Assembly (NCBI GenBank): GCA_036429605.1
Contig: CM071590.1
Span: 1-64,000, forward strand
DNA: 64,000 nt
From: Cladobotryum mycophilum
Taxonomy: Eukaryota > Ascomycota > Sordariomycetes > Hypocreales > Hypocreaceae
Direction of reading: 5' to 3'
Below, one piece after another: positions 10,261 through 19,982 of the stretch. The position numbers and the translations under genes are program-made. Position 1 is the stretch's first letter, and the number at the start of each line of letters is the position of its first letter. Under the pieces are notes generated by a model that saw nothing but the letters and a program-made list of their open reading frames with translations, was not told the origin of the DNA and did not search any database.

Positions 10261-10576
10261 AAAGCTTATCATGTCACTTTGTATATACGCTGATTAATTA
10301 CACGCTTAATCCAATTGATCTTAATACAATTTACGCAATAATTTAAATGATTTATTTCTACGCTTAAATAAATATATAAAAAATATCTAGCTTCGATTAT
10401 CAATTGATCTAATACTTATTTATCTATGCACCTGAACCTTATATATTTTATCGATGGCTATTGTCTACGACCTCTTACCACTGCTTTTCAACGACTTCTT
10501 ACCCCTGCATATTCTAGCGCCAAATTTTTTAATATGGGCACTTCAACGACTTGCTTCCAGTGTCCGTCGCCGCATT
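10261..10576. other. AT-rich spacer, no gene seen
   Basis: AT-rich, non-repetitive at this scale, with no credible ORF. Confidence 0.5.
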
Positions 10577-11165
10577 CTTATAGGGGTTGGGTTAGGGTTG
10601 GGTTTTTTTAGTTTCTTATAAGGGATTGGGTTTTTTTGAGATTGGTACAGGGGTTGGGTTTTTCTAGGGATTGGGTTTTTTTGAGATTGGCACAGGGGTT
10701 GGGTTTTTTTAGTTTCTTATAAGGGATTGGGTTTTTTTGAGATTGGTACAGGGGTTGGGTTTTTCTAGGGATTGGGTTTTTTTGAGATTGGCACAGGGGT
10801 TGGGTTTTTTAGTTTCTTATAAGGGATTGGGTTTTTTAGTTTCTTATAGGGGATTGGGTTTTTTAGTTTCTTATAAGGGATTGGGTTTTTTTGAGATTGG
10901 CACAGGGGTTGGGTTTTTTAGTTTCTTATAAGGGATTGGGTTTTTCTAGGGATTGGGTTTTTTTGAGATTGGCACAGGGGTTGGGTTTTTTAGGGATTGG
11001 GTTTTTTGAGATTGGTACAGGGGTTGGGTTTTTTGAGATTGGTACAGGGGTTGGGTTTTTTAGTTTCTTATAAGGGATTGGGTTTTTTTGAGATTGGCAC
11101 AGGGGTTGGGTTTTTTAGTTTCTTATAAGGGATTGGGTTTAGTAGGGATTAGGTTTTTTTGGTTT
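10577..11165 (+). repeat. G-rich minisatellite with telomere-like words
   Basis: Irregular tandem array built from three words: GGGATTGGGTTTTTTTGAG, ATTGGYACAGGGGTTGGG and AGTTTCTTATAAG. The left edge reads GGGGTTGGGTTAGGGTTGGG, very close to telomeric G-strand repeat. It lies upstream of the non-LTR retrotransposon at 11804, and may be its 5' variable region or the telomeric target into which it inserted. The short ORFs inside are repeat artefacts. Confidence 0.8.
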
Positions 11166-11803
11166 TTTTTATATAGTTTATTAAGGGGTTTAGGGTAGAA
11201 TTAAATTAGCTTGTAGCTAAAGGATTAGGTTATAGTTGTTTTTGTTGAGGGGTTAGCTTATAGCTATTTTCCGCTATACTTTTAGTTATAGCTGTTTCCG
11301 GCTATACCTTTACTTATAGCTGTTTCCGGCTATACCTTTGGGTTATAGCTGTTTTCGGTTATACCTTTAGGTTATTTAATAGTCCCTGTTTTTCCTGTTT
11401 TTTTTATTTTCCATCTTTAGTTTTCTATCCTTGTTTTATCCTTGGGTTATCCTTGTTTTATTCTATTCAACTACAAAATTATCCTTAACTTATTCTTTAG
11501 GTTACCGTTAGGTTACCTTTGCGTTGGCTTTGGGTTATTTTTAGTTATATAGCGTATTTTTATAGCTATTTATTAGCTGATTTCTTTAGCTATTTTATAG
11601 TTATCTCTTTGCCACCTTAGTAGCTATTTTATAGCTATTTTATAGCTGTTCTTTCTAGCTATTCTAAGCTATTCTAAGCTATTTCAAGCTATTTCAAGCT
11701 ATTTCAAGCTATTTCAAGCTATTTCAAGCTAGTTATAGCTAGTTATAGCTACCCTTAGCTAAGCATAGCTAAGCATAGCTATTCCTACCTATTTTACCTA
11801 CCT
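11166..11803 (+). repeat. 5' leader repeats of the non-LTR retrotransposon
   Basis: Between the minisatellite and the RT start there are two repeat sets. TAGCTGTTTCCGGCTATACC-like units occur about four times at 11262-11376. AGCTATTTCA/AGCTATTCTA decamers and AGCTAGTTAT, AGCTAAGCAT variants run from about 11655 to 11790. This AGCTAT vocabulary continues into the coding region codon usage (many TAGCTA words). Inferred to be the untranslated leader or promoter of the element. Confidence 0.55.
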
Positions 11804-14800
11804 ATGGCTTCCTGCCCCACTTGCAATAGGGTCTATAAGGACCCTTTGCACCATATACGTAAAATACACCCCCAAGAGCAATATACTAACCTAGAGCTAC
11901 AGCCCCTAGGCTTAGTTGCCTGCCCTATTTGCTATACTGCCTGCCTAGGCCAGCACGGAATCCATACCCATCAGGCCAAGGCACATAATATAGCTGGCAC
12001 GAACCCTAGTTCCAACCTAGCTAGGAGGGCAGCTACCCAATCCGTCCGACCTAATAGCCCCTTGGCTATACACCTAAATCAGGGTCGGAAAAGAAGGTCT
12101 TCCTATGACCTTATTCATCCAGCTACCCGGCTAAGAAATAGATCCCCTGATGCCCCTGATAACCTAGAAGATCAGGGACTAGGAAAAGGAAAAGGCAAAG
12201 AAAGGGCTAGGTCTAGGGCTTCCTCTATGACCTCCCTGCCTTCTTTATCTGACCTATTTGACTCTGACGACCCTAACGAGGTTATAGACTTAACTGATAA
12301 GCCAGATAACTGGGAAGGGCCTATGAGCTTAAAACGACCTACTAGTCCGGAGAGACTTATAGGTCCTAAAAAGCTTAGAATCCCGGATGATCTTATAGGC
12401 TTAGAAGGGCTAGCTAACTCGAAGAGGTTAGCTAATCCGGAAAAACCTATAGATCCAGTTACTCTAGCGAAATCAAAAGGTCCTATAACCTCAAGGACCT
12501 TAGCAGAATCAGCTTGGGCAGCTATGGTAGATACGGCAGCTACAGCAACTACGGCAGCTACAGGGGCTACGGCAGCTACGGCAGCTACGGGGGCTACGGC
12601 AGCTACGGCAGCTACGGGGGCTACAGAGGCTACAGAGGCTACAGAAGCTATAGGGAACCCAAAAGCCCTAAAAAAACAACACCTTCAAGCCCTAAAGCCT
12701 TCCCTAGACGCCCCTACAACCCAGATTTTACTGGCTTTTTCCCCAGTCCATGTCCCGGAAAATAGACTCCACGCTAGGCACGCTGCTGTTTTTATAGCAA
12801 CGGCTAAACGATTAGCCGAAGCCTTCCTAGCTAAACCTACGGAAAAAGCCCTACTACACTTTCTTATCCTTCCTAGGGTCCTAGGTCTAGGTATTCAAGA
12901 AGGTCAGCTGGTAGCTACACTAAGGGATTTCCCCCAGAACCTGGATTCCTTACAGACCTTGATCCAGGTTAAGGGCCCCGAGGAAACCCCACAGAACCTA
13001 GATCCAACCAAGCAAGCTATAAGGCTACTGGAAATAGGATATTTAGGTAGGGCCTCTAGAGCCCTATACGAAAACGCTCCTATGGCAGCGGACAGCCCCG
13101 AGACTAGGGCCCAGCTATTAGAAAAACACCCAATAGGGCCTAAAAACCCGTTTATTTCTAATAAGGCTAGGCCAGCCGCTGGCCAATCTATTACCCAGAA
13201 GACTATTCTAAAGGCTATAAAATCTATAAGCCCGGAAAAAGCCTCAGGCCTTAGTGGATGGACTAGACCGTTACTAGACCTAGCTATAAGGGAATCTTCT
13301 ACCGTAGAATTCCTTAGGCTTCTAGCTGATATGATTAGACAAGGTACAGCCCCCGGGGCTAGGCTTCTATGTGCCTCTAGGTTAATTGCCCTTAGAAAAC
13401 CTGATAAGGGCATAAGACCTATAGCAATAGGAGATATCATCTATAGGCTAGCTATGAAGGCTATCCTAATTACCTCTTTTAAAACCTCTATGCTATTACC
13501 TAATCAACTAGGGGTAAATAGCCCGGGAGGGGTCGAACCGGCTATCTTCTTACTAGAAGAAGCTATAACTGGAAATAACACATCTGGAATAGCCAAAATA
13601 GCCTCCCTAGACCTAGCAAATGCCTTCAATTCAGTCAGCAGACTAGCTATAGCTGGGGCTATAGCCACCTATGCCCCAACCTTCTATAAGGCAGCTGCTT
13701 GGGCTTATAACAATCCCTCTATCCTGGTTACGGCTGCAGGGGCTATAGTGGCCTCTAGTGAAGGGGTTAGGCAAGGGGACCCCCTAGGGCCCTTACTATT
13801 TTCCCTAGCCTTTAGGCCCACTTTAGAAGCTTTAATTACTAGGCTACCTAAAGCAAATATAGTAGCCTATCTGGATGATGTTTATATCCTAGATAAAGAC
13901 CCTCAAATCCCTATCTTATCTAAGATAACAGAAACCTTCCAGAAGTCCCCTGTAACCTTAAACCTAGCTAAAAGCAAGGAATATAAGGTATCTAGTTTAC
14001 GTCAGAACGGCCTAGGGGCCCTAGGGACCTTTATAGGACCCCTATCAACTAGAAAGGCGTTTCTAGAAGCTAAGATATCTAAGTTTTCAGCTACTATCAC
14101 AGCTTTAGAAGACCTTCCTAAACAGTATAGCCTGCTATTACTTAGAGGAAGTGTTCATCTTCTCCTTAGGCACCTACTAAGGCAGCTAGACCCTAGGGGC
14201 CTAGAGGTTCAATGGGCTACCCTAGATAACCTTATCAAGGACTCTATCCAAGGCCTAGCTTCTAGGTCCCCTAAGGGTCAGCCCTCTAATCTTATGGAAC
14301 TAAACAAGGCCCAGCTAGACCTAGTGGCCTTACCAGCTAGGGAAGGAGGGCTTGGAATACCCTTATATAAGGAATTTGCCTTAAAAATCTACCAAGCCGC
14401 AAGAAACGCTAGTCAACCTATCCTAGATAAGATCCTAGGGAGGAATATAGCTAGAAGCCAGCCTAAGGAACCCTTCCAGACCGCCAAGGAAGTCCTTATA
14501 GAGGCCACTAGCTTACGGATAGAGAGATTAGCAGAGGTTCTATACCCTGACCAGCTAAGAGCTAGGATCGAAAACAGTAGCTATCTTAGCCGCAAGTGGC
14601 TTCAGGTCTTGCCCACACAAAAACAACATATTATAGCAGACCAAGAAGTTGCCGAGGCTTTAAGAAATAGGCTATTAATCCCAGTCAAGCTAGGAAATAG
14701 CCTATGCAATAGCTGCGGAGAAAAGGCATCCCTAGGCCACGAAGACGTGTGTAAAGGAGCTAGCCGAAGGTGGATCAACCGCCACAATCAGATAACCCGT

Positions 14801-15427
14801 GCCATTTATAAAACACTAGCTAGCCGGGCTAATCTAGAAGTGGAAATCGAACCTTCCCTGACCCCTTATATACCCTCAGGCCCCAAGGACCCTCAGGACC
14901 CTCAGGACCCTCAGAACCCTCAGAACCCTCAGAACCTTCAGAACCCTCAGGACCCTCTTAGTGCCCCAGGCCCTAGCACCCAAGGCCCTAGACCTCAAGA
15001 CCCCCCAAAGACCCCTAGATCTCAGACCCACCAAAAAGCAGATATAGCTATTACCCTAGGGTCTAGCCGCTATTTCTACGATATCCAAATCGTAGCTATA
15101 AATAAGCCCTCAGCTAGACCCGAGGCTTATAGCACGTTAGCAGAGGCTGCTAAGGAAAAACAGCGCAAGTATGAGTATTTAGGCCCTTTTTTCAGGCCTA
15201 TAATTATCTCATCAGGGGGCCTATTCGAAAAAGAGGCTTCTAAGCACTATAAGGAACTGCAGAAGGCTGCAGGGCCTACAGCAGCTACTTGGATGGATAA
15301 TCAGATAGGGCTTATTCTGGCTAAGACTAGGGCCCAATCAGCCCTTTCTATAGCTAAGGATATCCCTAGGACTATAGAAAAGACCTGGGAAGCTAGAAAA
15401 AGTATAGGAAAAACCAAGACTAACTAA
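11804..15427 (+). CDS. Non-LTR retrotransposon protein: C2H2 fingers, RT, restriction-like endonuclease
   Basis: Intact 1207-residue ORF. Two amino-terminal C2H2 fingers (CPTC...HHIRKIH, residues 4-20, and CPICYTAC...HTHQAKAH, about 40-60) should bind DNA. The reverse transcriptase has motif A LDLANAFNS (about 601), motif B GVRQGDPLGPLLF (about 654) and motif C YLDDV (about 689). The C-terminal part has a C-x2-C-x4-H-x4-C knuckle (CNSCGEKASLGHEDVC, about 967) and RHNQITRAIYK. A PD-(D/E)XK-like pattern KADIAI...FYDIQIV (about 1077-1096) then indicates a restriction-like endonuclease in place of an APE type. This domain order is that of site-specific CRE/R2/R4-like elements; fungal relatives (Cnl1, MoTeR) insert at telomeres. 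Two low-complexity inserts are present: Ala/Thr/Gly at about 240-285 and Pro-Gln-Asp at about 1025-1055. It is unRIPed and open throughout, so it is recent or protected. Confidence 0.88.
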   Translation: MASCPTCNRVYKDPLHHIRKIHPQEQYTNLELQPLGLVACPICYTACLGQHGIHTHQAKAHNIAGTNPSSNLARRAATQSVRPNSPLAIHLNQGRKRRSSYDLIHPATRLRNRSPDAPDNLEDQGLGKGKGKERARSRASSMTSLPSLSDLFDSDDPNEVIDLTDKPDNWEGPMSLKRPTSPERLIGPKKLRIPDDLIGLEGLANSKRLANPEKPIDPVTLAKSKGPITSRTLAESAWAAMVDTAATATTAATGATAATAATGATAATAATGATEATEATEAIGNPKALKKQHLQALKPSLDAPTTQILLAFSPVHVPENRLHARHAAVFIATAKRLAEAFLAKPTEKALLHFLILPRVLGLGIQEGQLVATLRDFPQNLDSLQTLIQVKGPEETPQNLDPTKQAIRLLEIGYLGRASRALYENAPMAADSPETRAQLLEKHPIGPKNPFISNKARPAAGQSITQKTILKAIKSISPEKASGLSGWTRPLLDLAIRESSTVEFLRLLADMIRQGTAPGARLLCASRLIALRKPDKGIRPIAIGDIIYRLAMKAILITSFKTSMLLPNQLGVNSPGGVEPAIFLLEEAITGNNTSGIAKIASLDLANAFNSVSRLAIAGAIATYAPTFYKAAAWAYNNPSILVTAAGAIVASSEGVRQGDPLGPLLFSLAFRPTLEALITRLPKANIVAYLDDVYILDKDPQIPILSKITETFQKSPVTLNLAKSKEYKVSSLRQNGLGALGTFIGPLSTRKAFLEAKISKFSATITALEDLPKQYSLLLLRGSVHLLLRHLLRQLDPRGLEVQWATLDNLIKDSIQGLASRSPKGQPSNLMELNKAQLDLVALPAREGGLGIPLYKEFALKIYQAARNASQPILDKILGRNIARSQPKEPFQTAKEVLIEATSLRIERLAEVLYPDQLRARIENSSYLSRKWLQVLPTQKQHIIADQEVAEALRNRLLIPVKLGNSLCNSCGEKASLGHEDVCKGASRRWINRHNQITRAIYKTLASRANLEVEIEPSLTPYIPSGPKDPQDPQDPQNPQNPQNLQNPQDPLSAPGPSTQGPRPQDPPKTPRSQTHQKADIAITLGSSRYFYDIQIVAINKPSARPEAYSTLAEAAKEKQRKYEYLGPFFRPIIISSGGLFEKEASKHYKELQKAAGPTAATWMDNQIGLILAKTRAQSALSIAKDIPRTIEKTWEARKSIGKTKTN

Positions 15428-15900
15428 CTATAGCTTATCCTTTTACTATCCTTAATTTCCTTGTTTTTCTTGTTTTTTCTTCTTTTCTTATTTTTCCCTT
15501 ATTTTCTCTTTATCTTTCTTATTTTCCTTATTTTCCTTATTTTCCTTATTTTCCTTATTTTCCTTATTTTCCTTATTTTCCTAACTCTCTTTATTTTTCC
15601 TTATCTTTTCCTTATTTTCTCTTATTTTTCTATTTTTCTTTTATTTTCTTTTTATTCCTTTATACATTCCTTAAATCCCTATTATTTCCTTATAAAAAGC
15701 TATATAAAAACCCTTATAAAAACAATCTAGCATAGTGGCTTAGTATAATTAATATAAGAGAAATTAAAAACCCTTAATCAACTAAGTCAACTAAGCACTT
15801 AATGACCCTGCCCCGCGGTGTAGGGTTATTAGCTTAGTTAATCGATTATTTGGTTAAGTACTTAAAGACCCTGCCCCGTAAGGTAAGGTTATTAATTATT
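15428..15900 (+). repeat. 3' flank of retrotransposon: TTTTCCTTA microsatellite and duplicated block
   Basis: TTATTTTCC repeats about eight times at 15500-15590 within a pyrimidine-rich tail. A block beginning TAAGYACTTAAWGACCCTGC, about 40 bp long, is present twice at 15792-15831 and 15855-15893. The 3' end of the element cannot be placed; no poly-A or telomeric junction is visible. Confidence 0.5.
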
Positions 15901-16180
15901 TTATTTTATTTGTATAGTTAAGTATTTATTTATTTTATAATATAAAATAAGTTTAGTAATTATTAAAGTAAAAAACAAATTTAATTTAATAAATCTTTTT
16001 TTTTAAATATTAAAGAATTTAATTAATAATTATTTTTTTTAAAAAAATTTTTATATAAATTTATAAAAAAAAATATTAAATATGTTTTTTAAAATTTAAA
16101 ATTTAAAATTCTAAGCAAAAGGCCTTTTTGCTTAACTCTAACCCGAAGGCTTAAGGTGAGTTTTTCCTATATAATCTGGC
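15901..16180. other. AT-rich spacer, no gene seen
   Basis: Almost pure A/T with T- and A-runs, consistent with a RIPed remnant. Nothing identifiable. Confidence 0.5.
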
Positions 16181-16330
16181 GATGCGGTATCTTGTGCCCC
16201 TGTTACGCCCCGTGTCTCGCGCCGCGTGCCCTGGTTGGCCGCGCCCGCCCTGGCCCCGCAGTATCCGGCGCCGGATACCGCCGGCCTCGCGGTTAGGCGG
16301 CCCGTAGTCATTGAACTTGAACACTAAGCG
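16181..16330. other. Short GC-rich islet with 18-bp palindrome
   Basis: About 150 bp of very GC-rich sequence abruptly bounded by AT-rich DNA. It contains the perfect palindrome GTATCCGGCGCCGGATAC at 16261-16278. The identity is unknown; it lies just downstream of the halogenase gene. Confidence 0.45.
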
Positions 16331-16439
16331 CAATAATAGTTGGGTAAAAGAAACGCCATTACATAACTAGTGATAGTAGTATAAAGGAAGATCTGTGAGT
16401 TACATCTTCTTATATACAGTGCAGGAGCATTATGGGTGT

Positions 16440-18410
16440 CTAGGCATTAACAGCAGCCGCCTCGGCATCATCGACGGCCAAGGGAGGATTCCAAGTAATA
16501 GCAGCCTCTTCAGCCGTCCGCTCCTTGCCGCAAGAGTAGCACTTTCTCCAATCCGGACGAAGGACGATCCAGGAAGCACAACCCGGACATTGGCGAGTAT
16601 AATCGTCCGTGGATTTGTTTTCTAAGCTATAAGCAAGGTTATTATCATAGTAACGCATCATACCGCCCCATCGGACCTTGCTGCAGCTAGATTCAAGGGC
16701 AACCGCCATCATGCCATTGGCAAACTCAACAAACTCGCGTACAGTGGTATCCGGCACAGAGTCCTCTAAAGGAATAGGGGCAAAGGTTTCAATGCCTTTA
16801 CGCGCAACTGCATCGTACTCTGGAACCATGGATCCATAGGCCCAACTAAGCGCGTAAGGAAGGAAAGTCTCAGGTGTCAATGTGTATTTCCCCTGAACGG
16901 ACCCCCAAGCTGCCATGGCGCTGGCAAGATTTTGCCAAACACATGAAACTTGAGGACCAAGTCTTGGCTCACGGAAGCAAACATAGTTGAAACGATTCAT
17001 CTGATTTAGTGCTGGAATCAGGCGCTTGACAAAGGCATCATAAGGAGCAATCGCCGCGCGAATTGAGAGCTCCGCAACCTCTGCCTTCTTTGCACTCTTT
17101 GCGGCCTCAAGTGCCTTGTGTGTGAGCTCAGCGGCGTATGTCGAAGTAGACATGTTGGCCGTAATGCCAGGGGAAAGCAATGGGTTAGTGAAACCACATG
17201 CGTCGCCAATGGCGAGCCAGCCTGGACCAGAGACAACTGGAGACTGGTACGTTAGAGACTTGCGGATGAACCAAGTCGTGCCTGGGCCGTAATGGTTCTC
17301 GATCAGGTCAAAGTTGGTCATAAACTCTTTGACAAGAGAGTATTTTTGGACGAAGTAATTGAACTTGCGCTCAGCCTCACCGCTTCCATATGCAGACATA
17401 TCTTCGGGGTAATTGACGTCGTTACGCACAGCGAAGCCAATGCTCATAACCCACCTGGGCGTGAGTCCAAACATCTTGGCTAGTTCCTCCGTGCTTGGAA
17501 TTTGGTCACCTGGAACACCAGCCTCAGCGCAGTCGAGCAAATACGAAAGCATGTCCATCAAACTGGCAGTTGGGTTGCCCTCCCACGAGAGCAAACGAAT
17601 GACCCAAGCCCAGCCCTCAGGAAAGCAAAGGTGATTGGTGTGATCGCCTTCGTAAAAGCGAAAAGAAACCTTGCTCTCATCTTTTGGGCAAGTGAAATAG
17701 CCCCAGAACGCGTCGTAGTTCCATCCTTCAAAACGGTGAAGAGAAGCATTCTTAGAAGCCAATTGACGAAACCGGCCTGTCGCATCAATCAAGAGCGAAG
17801 AGTTAATCGTTGCCGCTGGCTGATCATCAACCCTGCCCTTGGCAATTTCAATTTTGCTATTTTTGATACCGCCTTGAACCTTGGTGGCAGCAAAATCAAC
17901 TTGCCTTCCATGGTATACATTGACCCCATTTCGTTGGGCAAATAGTGTAAACAGAAGCTCACTGATTGGCCGCTCGAGCTGGAAACCGCTTAAAAAGAGC
18001 CCTGGCGTGCCTTTGATGACAAAGTCTGTGTACTCTCCTTGGTTCTCCCGATCAAGAAAGTAGAAGCACAGTCCATCCTTGACGCCAAAAATACGCAAGA
18101 GGTACTCGGCCGTGAGACCATACATTTTGCACCACATGGAGAAAAGAGGAAGGGTGCTCTCGCCAATTTTGTATGCAGGCTTGCTGTTCTTTTCGATGAG
18201 TGAGATTTTGAGATTGCCTGGCTTGTGCTTAGCCGCGTGAATAGCGTAAATAAGACCATGGATGCCGCCGCCAGCAACAACAACGTCGGATTCTTCAGGC
18301 ACATTTGGACCAGCTGCATTGTTGGAGTTGAGAATCTGAGCATCATTCAGATTACCTGACGCAGCGCGTTCGGCAAAGGTATGCTTTGGGGTAGGTGGGG
18401 TAGCAGTCAT
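16440..18410 (-). CDS. Flavin-dependent halogenase
   Basis: A 656-residue protein when started at the Met at 18410 (MTATPPTPKHTFAER). An in-frame Met at 18491 would add 27 residues without family support. The FAD site is VVVAGGGIHGL (residues about 38-48). KIGEST (about 80) supplies the lysine conserved in flavin halogenases. The WxWxI hallmark is GWAWVIR (about 269), with Arg where bacterial tryptophan halogenases have Pro. GDACGFTNPLLSPGI (about 403-417) contains the Fx.Px.Sx.G halogenase signature. Family members use FADH2, O2 and halide to make HOCl and halogenate an aromatic or activated carbon; a partner flavin reductase is needed and none is visible here. A C-terminal zinc ribbon C-x2-C-x12-C-x2-C (CPGC...CYSC, about 612-632) is unusual. 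There is no intron. Base composition is normal, unlike the flanks. The substrate is unknown; halogenation of the nearby RiPP is an inference. Confidence 0.88.
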   Translation of the reverse strand: MTATPPTPKHTFAERAASGNLNDAQILNSNNAAGPNVPEESDVVVAGGGIHGLIYAIHAAKHKPGNLKISLIEKNSKPAYKIGESTLPLFSMWCKMYGLTAEYLLRIFGVKDGLCFYFLDRENQGEYTDFVIKGTPGLFLSGFQLERPISELLFTLFAQRNGVNVYHGRQVDFAATKVQGGIKNSKIEIAKGRVDDQPAATINSSLLIDATGRFRQLASKNASLHRFEGWNYDAFWGYFTCPKDESKVSFRFYEGDHTNHLCFPEGWAWVIRLLSWEGNPTASLMDMLSYLLDCAEAGVPGDQIPSTEELAKMFGLTPRWVMSIGFAVRNDVNYPEDMSAYGSGEAERKFNYFVQKYSLVKEFMTNFDLIENHYGPGTTWFIRKSLTYQSPVVSGPGWLAIGDACGFTNPLLSPGITANMSTSTYAAELTHKALEAAKSAKKAEVAELSIRAAIAPYDAFVKRLIPALNQMNRFNYVCFREPRLGPQVSCVWQNLASAMAAWGSVQGKYTLTPETFLPYALSWAYGSMVPEYDAVARKGIETFAPIPLEDSVPDTTVREFVEFANGMMAVALESSCSKVRWGGMMRYYDNNLAYSLENKSTDDYTRQCPGCASWIVLRPDWRKCYSCGKERTAEEAAITWNPPLAVDDAEAAAVNA

Positions 18411-19300
18411 GATGATGCGACGGACAAGTTGTGAATAAGAAAAGCCAGCGGGGAGAAAGAGTACTATAGGTCGTCGTGTTGTTAGGTGCACCTTTCAAAA
18501 CGTAGGGGATTTGCGGCAATTGATATGAATTTTGTATCTTTGTGGTGGGAGCAGATGAGCTTCTCCTTATATGGCCTAGTTGGCTGCTCCGCCGAACAAA
18601 ACAGTATAGAACGAAGTTTCCACAGCTTTACTCCTTCGTGTTTCCTGATACTGATAATGATCAAGTAAGTTAGCAGACTTTCGACCGCGTACAATGGACA
18701 ACGCGGATACAACCTCACTTTAGTCATGTAGCATATAACAATCGCAGGACGATTCTTAGTGGATCGAGCTCAGAATCAGTTCACCACATCAATCTCACGG
18801 AATCACAAAGACTGACCATTCCCCGATAAGTGGTAGATCAACAAAAACACACCGTAGTTTGTTTCGGCATTTGTTTCGATACCGAAAAAGAAAACCATCC
18901 GCGCCCACAACTGCCACAGAGACAGGTGTAGATACACCCCCTTCCACCAGGACCCAAGATGTGTTGTTTTAGACCTGCCCTGCCCTGCATAAGACGAGGG
19001 TTTGCGATGTTAGGCTGACATTTGAAACTATAATTTATTACCTCAGCACTAGCAGGGTAGGCCATGCAATGCAGGGTCTGGTCACCGGGTCTGCCCCAGG
19101 TGGGGTTATACGACGTCATAGTGGAATGATTCTGGCGGAAGTTTTGATGGTTTCCTTTGGCTGTTGAGCTTCGTTAATTCGCAAAGCGTATCAGGGAGTA
19201 CGGCGTCTAACAGACCGATTGTAGAATTCCTTCCTCTAAAGAATTAAGTAAAACGAAGAGGTGTGCAAGTTTGCCCGGGTAATTCGGATACTTCGGGTTC
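18411..19300. other. Halogenase upstream region
   Basis: Normal-composition intergenic DNA. It includes the likely promoter of the minus-strand halogenase gene and a TTTCGGCAT-type motif (listed separately). The ORF at 18838-19119 (minus) has no recognisable domain and is not called. Confidence 0.5.
18862..18887 (-). promoter_or_regulatory. Candidate shared regulator site upstream of halogenase
   Basis: TTTCGGCATTTGTTTCG is followed by ACCGAAA, giving an inverted TTTCGG/CCGAAA pair about 450 bp upstream of the halogenase start. Related words occur at 26099, 28775 and 29233 near the other putative cluster genes. CGG half-sites are typical of Zn2Cys6 regulators; binding is inferred only. Confidence 0.4.
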
Positions 19301-19310
19301 AGGTACTTGT

Positions 19311-19700
19311 CACGACCTGAACATAGGGTCATGACTTATACCGCGGATCAGTGGAACCTTAGCTTAGCGGACTAATCAAAAAGAATTAAGTTAATTATAA
19401 CTAATTAATATAAAATAATTAAAAAAGATTAAATTAATTACTATTAATTAAAGATTAAAATAAAATAAATTATTAATTATTAATTTATAAAAGAAATTTA
19501 TATGTTATTTTATAATTATTATTATTTAAATAATTAAATAATTGAATAATTAGTCATTAATATAATTATTTATTATTAATATTTAATACAAAATTATAAT
19601 ATTTCTATTTATGATATAGGTTTGTTTAATTTATTATTGATATTAAATACTATAATTTAAGTTTTTTTATTTAAAAAACACTTAGAATATTATAAGTTTG
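19311..19700 (+). repeat. RIPed LTR copy (family with TGTCACGACC start)
   Basis: Starts TGTCACGACCTGAACATAGG and ends near TATTTAAAAAACACTTAGAATATT. It matches in order the less mutated copies at 22940-23355 and the split copy at 30641-30890/34580-34740. Internal sequence is AT-only, as after RIP. Confidence 0.6.
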
Positions 19701-19982
19701 TATAATTTAAATAGTTAATTATAAAAAGATTTATTACTATTATTAATAATAATAAGCTATTTAATACAAAAATTAAAGATATGAATTAATATTCTTTATA
19801 AGACATTTAATATTTTAAGTGGTTGTTTATAAGGTTAAAGTTAATAATAGCTTTTATTTAATTATTAATATAAAGGATAATACTAATAGGCTTGTTTATA
19901 TTTTAATGTTTTTAAAAGGCTACTATAGCCAGTTTAATAAATTAAGAATAATATAATTGTTTTTTTTATAATTTTACTTTAT

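Noticed and set aside
10737..11073. Short ORFs in the minisatellite
   Set aside because: Translation of tandem repeats, not supported as genes.
12514..12765. Gly/Tyr/Ser-rich ORF (MGSYGRYGSYSNYGSY...)
   Set aside because: It is a shifted reading of the Ala/Thr-coding repeat inside the RT gene.
16151..16333. 60-codon ORF and possible rRNA-like fragment in the GC-rich islet
   Set aside because: No domain, and I could not match the islet to a conserved rRNA segment with confidence.
18411..18491. Longer halogenase start at 18491
   Set aside because: The extra 27 residues are not typical of the family; the Met at 18410 starts a normal leader before the FAD fold.
18838..19119. 93-codon minus ORF upstream of the halogenase
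   Set aside because: No recognisable feature; it overlaps the putative promoter motif.
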